DNA from: Flavonifractor sp. An92 | Lineage (GTDB): Bacteria > Bacillota > Clostridia > Oscillospirales > Oscillospiraceae | DNA length: 64,000 nucleotides | Assembly: GCF_002159175.1 (NCBI RefSeq) | Contig: NZ_NFGZ01000003.1 | Coordinates: 62,001 to 126,000 of the forward strand | Direction: 5' to 3' | In this document: piece by piece, positions 37,407 through 45,953 of the stretch | Layout of the letters: the number at the start of each line of letters is the position of its first letter | Position numbering within the stretch: the stretch's first letter is position 1 | The notes under the pieces: model-generated | Seen by the model: the letters and a program-made list of their open reading frames with translations, nothing else | What the model was told of the DNA's origin: nothing | The model's database searches: none | Program-made: the position numbers and the translations under genes

Positions 37407-37446
37407 CCCAAGTTTGACCTCCGTAGGGCTGTTGCGAGCGGCCCAT

Positions 37447-37470
37447 GCTCCCCGGGGTGACCCGGGGAGC
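37447..37470 (+). other. Intergenic stem-loop between the binding-protein and permease genes
   Basis: Perfect 10-bp stem GCTCCCCGGG with a four-base loop and no T run. Such hairpins often stabilise the upstream message and give the binding protein higher expression than the permeases; that role is inferred. Confidence 0.6.
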
Positions 37471-37493
37471 CGGAAGTGCAGGAGGAACCAAGA

Positions 37494-38459
37494 TTGATTC
37501 GTTACGTTCGCAGGCGGCTTATGACCGTCATCCCCGTTTTTTTTGGCATTACCCTTTTGGTATTCATTTTTCTCAGCATCGCCCCCGGCACCATCGCCGA
37601 CCTGATGGGGGAGGGGGGCAACGCCATCTCCTCCGATCAGGCCGCGCTGGAGGAGCGCCTGGGGCTCAATGACCCGCTGCCGGTGCGCTATCTGGAGTGG
37701 CTTGGGAACCTCTTCCACGGGGACCTGGGCCTCTCCTGGCAGACCGGCCGCCCGGTGGCCGAGAGCATCGCCCAGCGGGTGGGGCCCTCTCTGATCCTCA
37801 CCGGCACCGGAGTGGCGCTGGCCATTTTGCTGGCCATCCCGCTGGGCACGCTGGCCGCGTGGAAGCCCCGCTCAATCTGGAACAAGCTGGCCTCTGTTTG
37901 CTCTATGGTGAGCTTCGGCGTGCCCGGTTTTCTCCTCAGTCTGGTGCTGGTCTACATCTTTTCCCTCACGCTGGGCCTGCTGCCCGCCTCCCGGATGTAC
38001 ACCACCGGCTCGTCGGGGAGCTTTGGAGATCTCCTGTACCATCTGGCCCTCCCGGCGGCGGTGATCTGCATCAGCAACCTGGGCGAGCTGGTGAAGCAGA
38101 CCCGGGCGGCCTGTCTGGAGACCATTGGTGAGGACTACATCCGCACCGCCTGGGCCAAGGGCCTCAAGGGGCGGGTGGTGCTGGTCCGCCATGTGTTCCG
38201 CGGGTCCCTCACCCCCATTCTCACCACCGTGCTCACCCACATCCCCCACATCATCGGCGGTTCGGTGGTGGTGGAGCGGCTCTTCGGCTGGCCGGGGATG
38301 GGGAGCCTCATGTTCACCGCCATCCTCAGCCGGGACTACGCCATGGTCATGGGGGTGACGGTGGTCATCGCGCTGACCGTGTTCTCCACCAATCTGCTCC
38401 TGGACCTGGTCTACGGTCTGGTGGACCCCCGGGTGCGGCAGGGGAGGGGCGGCGTATGA
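37494..38459 (+). CDS. ABC transporter permease (DppB/NikB type)
   Basis: A 321-residue inner-membrane permease with six membrane segments. The N-terminus (MIRYVRRRLMTVIPVFFGITLLVF) and the EAA-type loop (EDYIRTAWAKGLKGRVV) that meets the ATPase are typical of DppB. TTG 37494 is chosen because AGGAGG lies 7-8 bases upstream; the frame extends further but without an RBS. It overlaps the next permease by 4 bases. Confidence 0.9.
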   Translation: MIRYVRRRLMTVIPVFFGITLLVFIFLSIAPGTIADLMGEGGNAISSDQAALEERLGLNDPLPVRYLEWLGNLFHGDLGLSWQTGRPVAESIAQRVGPSLILTGTGVALAILLAIPLGTLAAWKPRSIWNKLASVCSMVSFGVPGFLLSLVLVYIFSLTLGLLPASRMYTTGSSGSFGDLLYHLALPAAVICISNLGELVKQTRAACLETIGEDYIRTAWAKGLKGRVVLVRHVFRGSLTPILTTVLTHIPHIIGGSVVVERLFGWPGMGSLMFTAILSRDYAMVMGVTVVIALTVFSTNLLLDLVYGLVDPRVRQGRGGV

Positions 38460-39400
38460 GAGCGAAAAAGGTACGCGGCTCCGGCCCCTGGCAGCGGTTC
38501 CGCCGGGACCGCTGGGCCATGGTGGGCCTGGGCATCCTGATCGCGGAAGTGCTGCTGGTCCTGCTGCTGCCCCCGCTGATGGGCCTGGAGCCCAACGCTA
38601 CCGACCGCGTCGCCGGGTTCTGGGCGCCGCCCTCCTGGGAGCACTGGCTGGGCACCGACGACGTGGGCCGGGACGTGTTCGCCCGCCTCGTCTACGGCGG
38701 GCGGATCTCCCTGCTGGTGGGCTTTTCCGCCGCCGCCATCAGTGTGGCGGTGGGTGTGCCGCTGGGGCTGCTGGCGGGCTACCGCCGGGGCGCCTGCGAA
38801 TTCTGGATCATGCGTCTGGCCGACGTGTTCCAGTCCTTTCCCACCACTGTGCTGGTGCTGTGTCTGGTGGCGCTGGTGGGCGCTTCGGTGTGGAACATTG
38901 TGGTGGTAATCGGCCTACTGGGCTGGACCTCCATCGCCCGGCTGGTGTATGGAAATACCCTCTCGGTGCGGGAACAGGAGTACATCCTGGCGGTGCGGGC
39001 CCTGGGCGGCAGTACCGCCACCATCCTGCGGCGCAACGTTCTGCCAAACGCCGTCTCGCCGGTGTGGGCGGCGCTGGCCCAGCGGGTGGGACGGGCCATC
39101 CTGTCCGAGTCCAGCCTGAGCTTTCTGGGCGTGGGTATCCGCACCCCCCAGGCCTCCTGGGGCAACATCGTGCAGTATGCCACCAACGTCACCGTCTTTG
39201 CCGAGCGCCCCTGGATCTGGGTGCCCCCCAGCATCTGCATCGTGGTGACAGTGTTCGCCCTCCAGTTCGTGGGGGACGGGCTGCGGGACGCCATGGACCC
39301 CAAATATGTCTCCTCCACCGGCGTGGAAGAGAGCCCGGTGTTCTGCCGGGAGACGCCGGAGGAACTGCTGTCCGTCCTGGAAGAGGACGCGGAAGCATAA
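38456..39400 (+). CDS. ABC transporter permease (DppC/NikC type)
   Basis: A 314-residue permease. It has the N-terminal oligopeptide-transport domain (RFRRDRWAMVGLGILIAEVLL), the GTDDVGRDVFARLVYGGRISL motif region after the first membrane helix, and the cytoplasmic EAA loop EQEYILAVRALGGSTATIL. It partners with the upstream permease. The last 25 residues (CRETPEELLSVLEEDAEA) are an acidic extension beyond the usual family end. A terminator follows the stop. Confidence 0.9.
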   Translation: MRAKKVRGSGPWQRFRRDRWAMVGLGILIAEVLLVLLLPPLMGLEPNATDRVAGFWAPPSWEHWLGTDDVGRDVFARLVYGGRISLLVGFSAAAISVAVGVPLGLLAGYRRGACEFWIMRLADVFQSFPTTVLVLCLVALVGASVWNIVVVIGLLGWTSIARLVYGNTLSVREQEYILAVRALGGSTATILRRNVLPNAVSPVWAALAQRVGRAILSESSLSFLGVGIRTPQASWGNIVQYATNVTVFAERPWIWVPPSICIVVTVFALQFVGDGLRDAMDPKYVSSTGVEESPVFCRETPEELLSVLEEDAEA

Positions 39401-39435
39401 AAAAGGCCTGACACCTTGGTGTCAGGCCTTTTTTT
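39399..39435. terminator. Bidirectional terminator between the ABC permease and arsR-like genes
   Basis: AAAAAAGGCCTGACACC, three-base loop, then the exact complement ending in seven T. It works for both convergent genes and overlaps the last codons of the ArsR-like frame. Confidence 0.92.
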
Positions 39436-39724
39436 CCTGTGATTCCTGTGAGCCGGTGAGCCGCTCCAGCAGCGAGAGCGCCTGGCTGCGCCCCTCCTCG
39501 GAGATGGAGTAGTGCATCCACTTGCCCTCCTTGCGTCCGGTGACCAGGCCGGAGTCGCACAGCACCTTCATGTGGTGGGAGAGGGTGGGCTGGCTGATCT
39601 CCAGCTGCTCCAGCAGCGCACAGGCGCAGACCTCTCCGGTTTGCAGCAGTTCCAGGATCCGTACCCGGTTGGGGTCGCACAGAGCCTTAAAGACCCGCGC
39701 GGCCTGCGTATAGGACGTGTCCAC
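39422..39724 (-). CDS. ArsR-family transcriptional regulator
   Basis: A 100-residue winged-helix repressor. The recognition helix region reads LEISQPTLSHHMKVLCDSGLV. Just before it, GEVCACALLEQL keeps the CxC pair of the ELCVCDL metal-binding motif of arsenic/antimony-sensing ArsR. Metal-responsive repression is therefore plausible. No ars transport or reductase gene is in the window. GTG 39724 follows GGGAGG by 7 bases; the frame stays open for another 2 kb upstream but that is antisense to guaA. Confidence 0.85.
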   Translation of the reverse strand: MDTSYTQAARVFKALCDPNRVRILELLQTGEVCACALLEQLEISQPTLSHHMKVLCDSGLVTGRKEGKWMHYSISEEGRSQALSLLERLTGSQESQEKKA

Positions 39725-39758
39725 TTGCTGACCTCCCTTTCGGACAGTCTTTGGAATC

Positions 39759-39787
39759 AGTATACCGGATAAATCGAATGCTGTCAA
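39759..39787 (-). promoter_or_regulatory. Promoter of the arsR-like gene
   Basis: Minus-strand TTGACA (39782-39787) and TATACT (39759-39764), 17-base spacer, a near-consensus promoter that would suit a repressed gene. Confidence 0.88.
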
Positions 39788-39835
39788 TCTGATTCCCGGA
39801 GGGAAGGACCGGCCTCCTCTTCCGTTGAGGAACTC

Positions 39836-39864
39836 TTGCACTTTTGGACAAGATATGGTATTCT
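39836..39864 (+). promoter_or_regulatory. Promoter of guaA
   Basis: TTGCAC (39836-39841) and TATTCT (39859-39864), 17-base spacer. The leader of about 60 bases has a small GCCCAC/GTGGGC hairpin but no purine riboswitch core. Confidence 0.75.
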
Positions 39865-39928
39865 GAATCGTAAATGTGTAGCCCACCCTGTGGGCAAGTT
39901 GAGATTTCACGAGAAAGAAGGCAAGTTC

Positions 39929-41470
39929 ATGTCCCATCAGACTGTGATCGTCCTGGACTTTGGCGGTCAGTACAACCAGCTCATCGCACGCCGGGTGCGT
40001 GAGTGCAGCGTGTACTGCGAAGTCAAGCCCTATACCACACCCCTGGCTGAGCTGAAAGCCATGAATCCCATCGGCTTCATCTTCACCGGCGGCCCCAACA
40101 GCGTGTATGACGAGAAGGCCCCCCACGTGGACCCGGCCATTTTTGAGCTGGGGGTGCCGGTGCTGGGCATCTGCTACGGCTGCCAGCTCATGGCCCACAC
40201 CCTGGGTGGCGAGGTCACTGCCGCTCAGGACGACACCGCCCGGGAGTACGGCAAGACGGAGACCTTCTTTGACACCTCCTGCAAGCTCTTCAAGGGCCTG
40301 CCCGAGCGGGGCATCTCCTGGATGAGCCATGGAGACTATATGGCCAAGGTGCCCCAGGGCTTCGCCCTCACCGCCCACAGCGCCGCCTGCCCCAACGTGG
40401 CCATCGCCGATGAGTCCCGTGGCTTTTACGGCGTGCAGTTCCACCCCGAGGTCAACCACACCCAGCACGGCGTGGACATGATCCGCAACTTCCTCTATGA
40501 GGTCTGCCACGCCGCCGGCGACTGGACCATGGGCGACTACCTCAAGACCGCCGTGGCCTCCATCCGCGAGAAGGTGGGCGACGGCAAGGTGCTGCTGGCC
40601 CTCAGCGGCGGCGTGGACTCCTCCGTGTGTGCCGCTCTGCTGGCCGAGGCGGTGGGATCTCAGCTCACCTGCGTGTTCGTGGACCACGGCCTCATGCGCA
40701 AGAACGAGGGCGACGAGGTGGAGCAGGCCTTCTCCAAGTGGGCCATGAACTTCGTCCGGGTGGACGCCGAGACCCGCTTCCTCCTGAAGCTGGCCGGTGT
40801 CACCGAGCCTGAGCACAAGCGCAAGATCATCGGCGAGGAGTTCATCCGCGTCTTTGAGGAAGAGGCCAAGAAGATCGGCGCCGTGGACTTCCTGGCCCAG
40901 GGCACCATCTATCCCGACGTGATCGAGTCCGGCGCCGGCGATGCCGCCGTGATCAAGAGCCACCACAACGTGGGCGGCCTGCCTGACTACGTGGACTTCA
41001 AGGAGATCATCGAGCCCCTGCGCCTCCTCTTCAAGGACGAGGTGCGCCAGCTGGGCCGTGAGCTGGGTCTGCCCGAGTACCTGGTCATGCGCCAGCCCTT
41101 CCCGGGCCCCGGTCTTGCCATCCGCATCATCGGCGACATCACCAAGGAGAAGGCCGACCTGCTGCGGGAGGCCGACGCCATCTTCCGGGAGGAAGCTGCC
41201 CGCTCCGGCGAGGACAAGAAGATGAACCAGTTCTTCGCGGCCCTCACCAACATGCGTTCCGTGGGCGTCATGGGCGACGGCCGGACCTACGACTACGCCG
41301 TGGCCCTGCGCGCCGTCACCACCGACGACTTCATGACCGCCGACTGGGCCCGCATCCCCTATGAGCTGCTGGACCGCATCAGCGTGCGCATCGTCAACGA
41401 GGTGCCGGGCATCAACCGTGTGCTTTACGACATCACCTCCAAGCCCCCCGCCACCGTGGAGTTCGAGTAA
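39929..41470 (+). CDS. guaA: GMP synthase (glutamine-hydrolysing)
   Basis: A 513-residue enzyme converting XMP to GMP. The N-terminal class I glutaminase has [11 protein letters not shown] with the nucleophile cysteine and FHPEVNHT with the catalytic His/Glu. The ATP pyrophosphatase domain has the PP-loop LSGGVDSSV. The C-terminal dimerisation domain ends [13 protein letters not shown] as is usual. ATG 39929 lies just downstream of GAAAGAAGG. Single-gene unit. Confidence 0.97.
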   Translation: MSHQTVIVLDFGGQYNQLIARRVRECSVYCEVKPYTTPLAELKAMNPIGFIFTGGPNSVYDEKAPHVDPAIFELGVPVLGICYGCQLMAHTLGGEVTAAQDDTAREYGKTETFFDTSCKLFKGLPERGISWMSHGDYMAKVPQGFALTAHSAACPNVAIADESRGFYGVQFHPEVNHTQHGVDMIRNFLYEVCHAAGDWTMGDYLKTAVASIREKVGDGKVLLALSGGVDSSVCAALLAEAVGSQLTCVFVDHGLMRKNEGDEVEQAFSKWAMNFVRVDAETRFLLKLAGVTEPEHKRKIIGEEFIRVFEEEAKKIGAVDFLAQGTIYPDVIESGAGDAAVIKSHHNVGGLPDYVDFKEIIEPLRLLFKDEVRQLGRELGLPEYLVMRQPFPGPGLAIRIIGDITKEKADLLREADAIFREEAARSGEDKKMNQFFAALTNMRSVGVMGDGRTYDYAVALRAVTTDDFMTADWARIPYELLDRISVRIVNEVPGINRVLYDITSKPPATVEFE

Positions 41471-41483
41471 TCCAATCAAATGA

Positions 41484-41525
41484 ACATGGCCGGAGACCCG
41501 ATGACGGGCCTCCGGCCATATTTTT
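41484..41525 (+). terminator. Terminator of guaA
   Basis: ATGGCCGGAG-CCCG pairs with CGGG-CTCCGGCCAT, then ATTTTT. Confidence 0.88.
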
Positions 41526-43647
41526 ATGCGTTGTGGTTGAGGAGCGTGATACAGCTCACGGCGTCGTCCGTGAAATAGAAGAGGATGGCGGCTCCCCAGC
41601 CGTCGGAGCGGCGGCAGTACCAGAGATATTCGTCCGTTTTGTCGTAGATGTTGGTGATGTCGTCGCCGGCGTCGTCCCAATAGGGCGTGTCGTAGAGTTG
41701 ATCGCCGTAGGCCGCCTCCACCTCGGCCCGGGTGGAGCCGATGCCGATGCCGCGGGTGGTGACGATATCCGCCCGGGTGGTGGAGAGGGATTCGATGGAG
41801 TAGGTGTCTACATCGTCCAGAGAGTGAAAGTCGGTCTCGCTCATGCTGCACACGGCGACAAAGTCGCTCCACTCCAGGCGATACCAGGCATAGCCTTCGC
41901 TGCTGGGGGTACGGTCCTCAAGAGGGATGCGGCCGTAGGGCAGGTCGATCATGAACCGGATGCCGCTCGCCCCCGGCCCAGCGGGGATGGGATAGCCCAG
42001 ACGCCAGAAGGCAACTTCGCCATCCACCAGCTGGTAGGCCTGCCCCAGCAGGGCGTTGCTGGAGTTCTCAGAGGGGGCACCCTCCGCCGAAACCGTGCTG
42101 AAGCTCTCGTCCATCTGGAGACGCAGCAGCACCTGGGTGGGTTCCAGGGAAGTCCAGGCGCCGTTTTCATAGCGGCTTTTTTCCACGAGATATGACACGC
42201 CCTGAGCCTCATAGAGGAAGCAGAACTCAACAAATTCCGTGCGGTCGATGCGCAGGGACCCTTCGGGCACGGAGAGAGGCGGCGTGTCCGCGAAGAACAC
42301 CGGCGCGCCCCAGTTACTTGCGCCCTGCTGGTCGTAGTAGAAGGTCAGAAGCACGGACCGGGCGGACTGGGGCATAGGGGCGTCCTGCAGCATGGCGGCG
42401 GTGTCTGGGAGATCGGTGAGGACACCGGCCTCCAGCAGGACCGCGCGTACCCGTGCGTTGTAGGGCCCCACAGAGGCCAGACGGGTGGGTTCCACCAGGT
42501 ACTCGTTGTCGGAGAAGGCACCCAGGTAGGTGTAATCCTCTCCCTTGCGAAGAAAGACCAGGTGGGCGGCGGCGGTGGTGTCAGGGAGGGTGTAGAGGAC
42601 GCGGTAGGTCTCCACGGCGTCGTAGCCGTCCCAGCCCTCGGCCCAGGAGAGCCCGCTCAGGTCGGGAAAGGCGGCATAGAGCAAGGTCTGGTCCGGCGGA
42701 GCGTAGTAGCCCTGCTCCTCCAGATAGGCCTGGGCCTGCGCCTCGACTTCCTCCGGGATGTGGGTGAGGGCGAAGCCGCCCTCGGGCTCACCGTCGGCTG
42801 GGCCCCACTGGTACCAGAGGGGATCGTCCAGGGCGGTCAGCTCCTCCGCGGGGACCAGCAGGGCGTTGGGGTCCGTGCTCCCGGCGTGGCAGTTGTAATG
42901 AGTGTAGGTGCCGTCGGAGCACGCCAGCAGGTGCTGCCAGCCGTCAAAGGCGTCCTGACTCGGGTCGGCGTCGTCCACCAGACAGGTGAGGTAGAAGTCC
43001 GCCCCGCCGTCCTCCCGCAGGCGGAAGCCGGTCACGGTCGCGTCCCGGGCGGCCAGGGCGTACTCCCCGTCCAGGGTGGAATCCAGAAAGGCCTCCGCGC
43101 CGCGGCACAGCTCGGGCTCGGTGGTCCCGGCCAGGGCCAGGGCATCGCTCAGGTCCACCAGCCGGTCCTCCTGCCGGTCGTAGGTGAGGGTATACACGTC
43201 GCCGTCGTTTCCGGAGCTGGAGGAGTCCAGGTAAAAGACCAGACTGTCGTAGCGTTCCGTGATGGTGGGGTAAAGTACACAGTGGTTGTCTCCCACCTGG
43301 TTATAGGGAGTGTCCATGACGGCCTGGTACTGGCTTTTCAGGACGGCCAGCGCGTCATTGGCGGCCTGAGCCCCGTCGGGGAGGTCCCCGCTGGACATGG
43401 TAAAGGCGGGAATCTCCACATAATTGCCCAGCGCGTCATAGTACTGGGTGTCCATGGTGAGGCCTACCGAGGGGGGCGTGCTCTGACAGGACACCAGCGC
43501 GCCGCACAGGGCGATGAGCCCCGCCGCCGCCAGCATCAACGCCAGGGCGGGGCGGCGATGGTCCCCAAAGAGGGCCCGGACCCGCCGCTCGGTCTCCCTG
43601 GCCGAGCCGGACATGCGGGTAGAGAAGGGGGTCTTGGGAGGTATCAT
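41524..43647 (-). CDS. Extracytoplasmic sensor part of a split M56/BlaR1-type protein
   Basis: A 707-residue frame. Near the N-terminus, ETERRVRALFGDHRRP resembles the cytoplasmic segment after the protease domain of BlaR1-type proteins, and a membrane helix follows (ALMLAAAGLIALCGALVSC). The remaining 650 residues are extracytoplasmic, acidic and aromatic, and match no binding domain I can name. The intact second M56 protein at 60.2-62.9 kb has the same order (protease, RxxRRPK segment, membrane helix, large outer domain) in one chain, so this frame is most likely the second half of the gene at 43,652-44,563. AAAGGAG 10 bases before ATG 43647 would allow separate translation. Confidence 0.7.
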   Translation of the reverse strand: MIPPKTPFSTRMSGSARETERRVRALFGDHRRPALALMLAAAGLIALCGALVSCQSTPPSVGLTMDTQYYDALGNYVEIPAFTMSSGDLPDGAQAANDALAVLKSQYQAVMDTPYNQVGDNHCVLYPTITERYDSLVFYLDSSSSGNDGDVYTLTYDRQEDRLVDLSDALALAGTTEPELCRGAEAFLDSTLDGEYALAARDATVTGFRLREDGGADFYLTCLVDDADPSQDAFDGWQHLLACSDGTYTHYNCHAGSTDPNALLVPAEELTALDDPLWYQWGPADGEPEGGFALTHIPEEVEAQAQAYLEEQGYYAPPDQTLLYAAFPDLSGLSWAEGWDGYDAVETYRVLYTLPDTTAAAHLVFLRKGEDYTYLGAFSDNEYLVEPTRLASVGPYNARVRAVLLEAGVLTDLPDTAAMLQDAPMPQSARSVLLTFYYDQQGASNWGAPVFFADTPPLSVPEGSLRIDRTEFVEFCFLYEAQGVSYLVEKSRYENGAWTSLEPTQVLLRLQMDESFSTVSAEGAPSENSSNALLGQAYQLVDGEVAFWRLGYPIPAGPGASGIRFMIDLPYGRIPLEDRTPSSEGYAWYRLEWSDFVAVCSMSETDFHSLDDVDTYSIESLSTTRADIVTTRGIGIGSTRAEVEAAYGDQLYDTPYWDDAGDDITNIYDKTDEYLWYCRRSDGWGAAILFYFTDDAVSCITLLNHNA

Positions 43648-43651
43648 AGGA

Positions 43652-44563
43652 TCATAGCTCCTTTCCGGCCGCGGCGGCCTGCAAGATGGCCCGGCCATAG
43701 GCGGCCCGCTCGCCGCAGGAGAGCCATTTCAGGGCCCCCTCGTCGCAGGCCAGTTCGGTGTCCCGCTCTACTGCCTGGGCCATGAGCCAGACGGCGGGGT
43801 TGAACCAGTGGAGGGCGCACACCCAAACCATCAGGGTTTTGAGCCAGATGTCCCGGCGGCGGTAGTGGGTGAGCTCGTGGAGAAGGGAATAGCACCGGGC
43901 TTTCCCGGGCGGAAAATCCTCGGGCAGCAGAAGGACCGGCCGGACCACCCCGGCCAGCATGGGCACGGTGAGCCCGGCGCAGGTGCGCAGCTGGGGCATC
44001 CGGCGGAGGTTTAGGCGCTCTCCCAGCCACTGGTACTCCCGAAGCAGCTGGGGGTCTTCCGCGGGGGCGCTCCACCGGCGCAGGTACCGGCAGAAGCGCA
44101 GGTGCGCCGCGCCATTCCACACCAGCACGCCCACCGCACCCAGGAGCCAAACCCCCAGCAGCACATCCCCCAGGGTGAGGGAGAAGGCCGTTTGCGTCGC
44201 CTCCGGAGCGGCTGGGACAGTCTGCACTCCGCGGTCCGATTCCGTTTCCGGGGGATCTGTTGCCGGAACAGGGGAAGAGGCCGACGGGAGCTGGAGCCCA
44301 GTCTGTGCCTGGACGGTGGGGGCGGCGCGGTAGAGGACAGCGTTTTCCGGTGCGGAGAGGACGATGGGGGCGGGGCGTGCGGTATTCTCCACGGGCAGGG
44401 GAGGGGAGAAGGGAAGGGCCAGCCGCAGCCCTAGCAGCACCCAGGCCCAGCACCGCCACCGGGCGGCATAGCGCCCGCCGGTGAGCTTCGTGAACAGGAG
44501 CAGCAGCAGGATCACCCCGCCCGCCCCCAGACTGATCCCGGCCAGATCCAGCAGGAAGTCCAT
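43652..44563 (-). CDS. M56-family antirepressor metalloprotease (BlaR1/MecR1 type), truncated
   Basis: A 303-residue membrane protease with N-terminal membrane helices, another at about 130-155, and the zinc motif HELTH at 229-233, followed by WFNPAVWLMAQAVERDTELACDEGAL, where the second helix supplies a zinc glutamate. In BlaR1/MecR1 systems a signal sensed outside activates this protease, which removes the BlaI-type repressor. The frame stops shortly after the conserved GERAAYGRAIL, before the outer sensor domain, which continues in the next frame. The start overlaps the blaI stop (TGATG). Confidence 0.85.
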   Translation of the reverse strand: MDFLLDLAGISLGAGGVILLLLLFTKLTGGRYAARWRCWAWVLLGLRLALPFSPPLPVENTARPAPIVLSAPENAVLYRAAPTVQAQTGLQLPSASSPVPATDPPETESDRGVQTVPAAPEATQTAFSLTLGDVLLGVWLLGAVGVLVWNGAAHLRFCRYLRRWSAPAEDPQLLREYQWLGERLNLRRMPQLRTCAGLTVPMLAGVVRPVLLLPEDFPPGKARCYSLLHELTHYRRRDIWLKTLMVWVCALHWFNPAVWLMAQAVERDTELACDEGALKWLSCGERAAYGRAILQAAAAGKEL

Positions 44564-44940
44564 CACTGGTCCCCTCCGCTCAACTCGTCCAGCAGGGAGC
44601 GCAGGTCATCCAGCTCCTCCTGCTTGAGGCCGTTCCGGGCCAGGGCGGCCACGAAATTCCGGGGCGAGGAGCCGTAGAGCTTATTGAGCACCGCATGGCT
44701 GTCGAAAGCCAGGTATTCCTCCCGGCTCACCAGGGGGGTGTAGCGGTTGCTCTTTCCGTCCCGGCGGGCGGAGACAAAACCCTTCTCCTCCAGGCGCTTC
44801 AGATAGGTGTTCACCGTGTTGGAGGCCCAGCCGAAGGGGGCGAGCGCCTCCTCCAGCTCGGCCCGGGCGGTGTCGGGCCCGGAGGCCCACAGGGCCTTCA
44901 GGACTTCCAGTTCGGTATCGGGCAGTCGTTTCATTTCCAT
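44563..44940 (-). CDS. BlaI/MecI-family repressor (first module)
   Basis: A 125-residue winged-helix repressor. The N-terminal DNA-binding domain has LPDTELEVLKALWASGP and the recognition helix ASNTVNTYLKRLEEKGFV. The C-terminal helices dimerise, and the region between them is where M56 proteases cut in the family. It is first in an operon with the split M56 gene. A dyad operator overlaps its own promoter, so it should repress itself. The controlled trait need not be beta-lactam resistance: no beta-lactamase or PBP gene is nearby. Confidence 0.9.
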   Translation of the reverse strand: MEMKRLPDTELEVLKALWASGPDTARAELEEALAPFGWASNTVNTYLKRLEEKGFVSARRDGKSNRYTPLVSREEYLAFDSHAVLNKLYGSSPRNFVAALARNGLKQEELDDLRSLLDELSGGDQ

Positions 44941-44952
44941 CACTCACTTCAT

Positions 44953-44978
44953 TTGTAGTAGGTAGTTATATACTACAA
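44953..44978. promoter_or_regulatory. BlaI-type operator over the promoter of the first M56 module
   Basis: Inverted repeat TTGTAGTA - 10 bases - TACTACAA, containing the TACTACA-type half-sites of BlaI/MecI operators. On the minus strand, TGGACA (revcomp of 44997-44992 region) and TAGTAT, 17 bases apart, place the -10 box inside the repeat. Confidence 0.75.
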
Positions 44979-45032
44979 TTGAAGTTGATGATTGTCCAGT
45001 TACAATTCGGATACAAATCCAGGCGGGATTTC

Positions 45033-45061
45033 TTGACAGTTGTCGGAAAATCAGTTAAACT
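45033..45061 (+). promoter_or_regulatory. Promoter of the cytidylate-kinase-like gene
   Basis: TTGACA (45033-45038) and TAAACT (45056-45061), 17-base spacer. A leader of about 130 bases follows, with no riboswitch or terminator that I recognise. Confidence 0.75.
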
Positions 45062-45199
45062 GAACTCAGAAGTAAGAAAAACGGCATCCAGCACTTCATC
45101 TCCGCATCGCGACATCCCGGAAGAGCACGGCGGGCAGCTACGCCCTCCGTCAGGCACAGACAGGTCCACGGGAAGGGGACCGGAAAGGGAGCGTGCGCA

Positions 45200-45802
45200 A
45201 TGAAAACGAGGATCGTCACCATCAGCCGGGAGTACGGCAGCGGCGGCCGGGCCGTGGGCCAGCAGCTGGCGGCCAGACTGGGCATCGCCTGCTATGACCA
45301 GGCCCTCATCGGAAAGATCGCCATGGAGACCGGCTTTGCCCGGGAGTACATCTCCAAGCGAGGGGAGGACGCGCCCCGGGGCGCGTGGCTGGGCGGCGTG
45401 TTCGCCGGGAAGGATTTTTACGGCCTGTCCATTCAGGACGAGCTGTGGAACGCCCAGCGGAAGGTGATCCTGAGCCTGGCGGAGCGGGAGCCCTGCGTCA
45501 TCGTGGGCCGGTGCGCCGACTACATCCTGCGGGAGCGGGAGGACTGCCTGACGGCGTTCATCCACGCAGATATCCGGGTGCGGGCCAAGCGCATCGTGGA
45601 GGAATACGGCGAAAAGCCGGACAATCCGGAGAAACGCCTGCGGGACAAGGACAAGCGCCGGGCGGCGTACTACCAGGTCTACACCGACCAGGTGTGGGGC
45701 GACCCGCACCACTACCATCTGATGCTCAACAGCGGCGTGCTGGGCATTGAGCGCTGTGTGGACCTGCTGGCTGGCCTGTACGGGCAGGATTTCCACGCAT
45801 AA
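45200..45802 (+). CDS. Cytidylate kinase-like family protein
   Basis: A 200-residue P-loop protein. It begins RIVTISREYGSGGRAVGQQLA, the unusual nucleotide loop of the cytidylate-kinase-like family common in Clostridia, with a later REPCVIVGRCADYIL and RIVEEYGEKP typical of that group. It differs from true CMP kinase (cmk), so a role in pyrimidine salvage is only suggested by similarity. ATG 45200 follows GGGAG. Single-gene unit with promoter and terminator. Confidence 0.85.
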   Translation: MKTRIVTISREYGSGGRAVGQQLAARLGIACYDQALIGKIAMETGFAREYISKRGEDAPRGAWLGGVFAGKDFYGLSIQDELWNAQRKVILSLAEREPCVIVGRCADYILREREDCLTAFIHADIRVRAKRIVEEYGEKPDNPEKRLRDKDKRRAAYYQVYTDQVWGDPHHYHLMLNSGVLGIERCVDLLAGLYGQDFHA

Positions 45803-45819
45803 TGCCCCAGTGAGACCCA

Positions 45820-45853
45820 GCGCCCCCGGAGCAGCACGCTCCGGGGGCTTTTT
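45820..45853 (+). terminator. Terminator of the cytidylate-kinase-like gene
   Basis: GCCCCCGGAGC with exact complement GCTCCGGGGGC, five-base loop, then TTTTT. Confidence 0.92.
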
Positions 45854-45869
45854 GACCGGTGTCCGCCGA

Positions 45870-45898
45870 TTGAAATTTGGGTACAGATGGGGTATACT
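45870..45898 (+). promoter_or_regulatory. Promoter of the murD operon
   Basis: TTGAAA (45870-45875) and TATACT (45893-45898), 17-base spacer. Confidence 0.8.
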
Positions 45899-45953
45899 AT
45901 CTCAGTTCAGGAAACTACTTCTATTATCATAGACAGGAAAGGGGAATCGGTCT

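Noticed and set aside
39865-39928. Purine riboswitch before guaA
   Set aside because: The leader is about 60 bases and shows only one small hairpin.
39725-41872. A long N-terminal extension of the ArsR-like protein
   Set aside because: The frame is open but antisense to guaA; an RBS and promoter place the start at GTG 39724.
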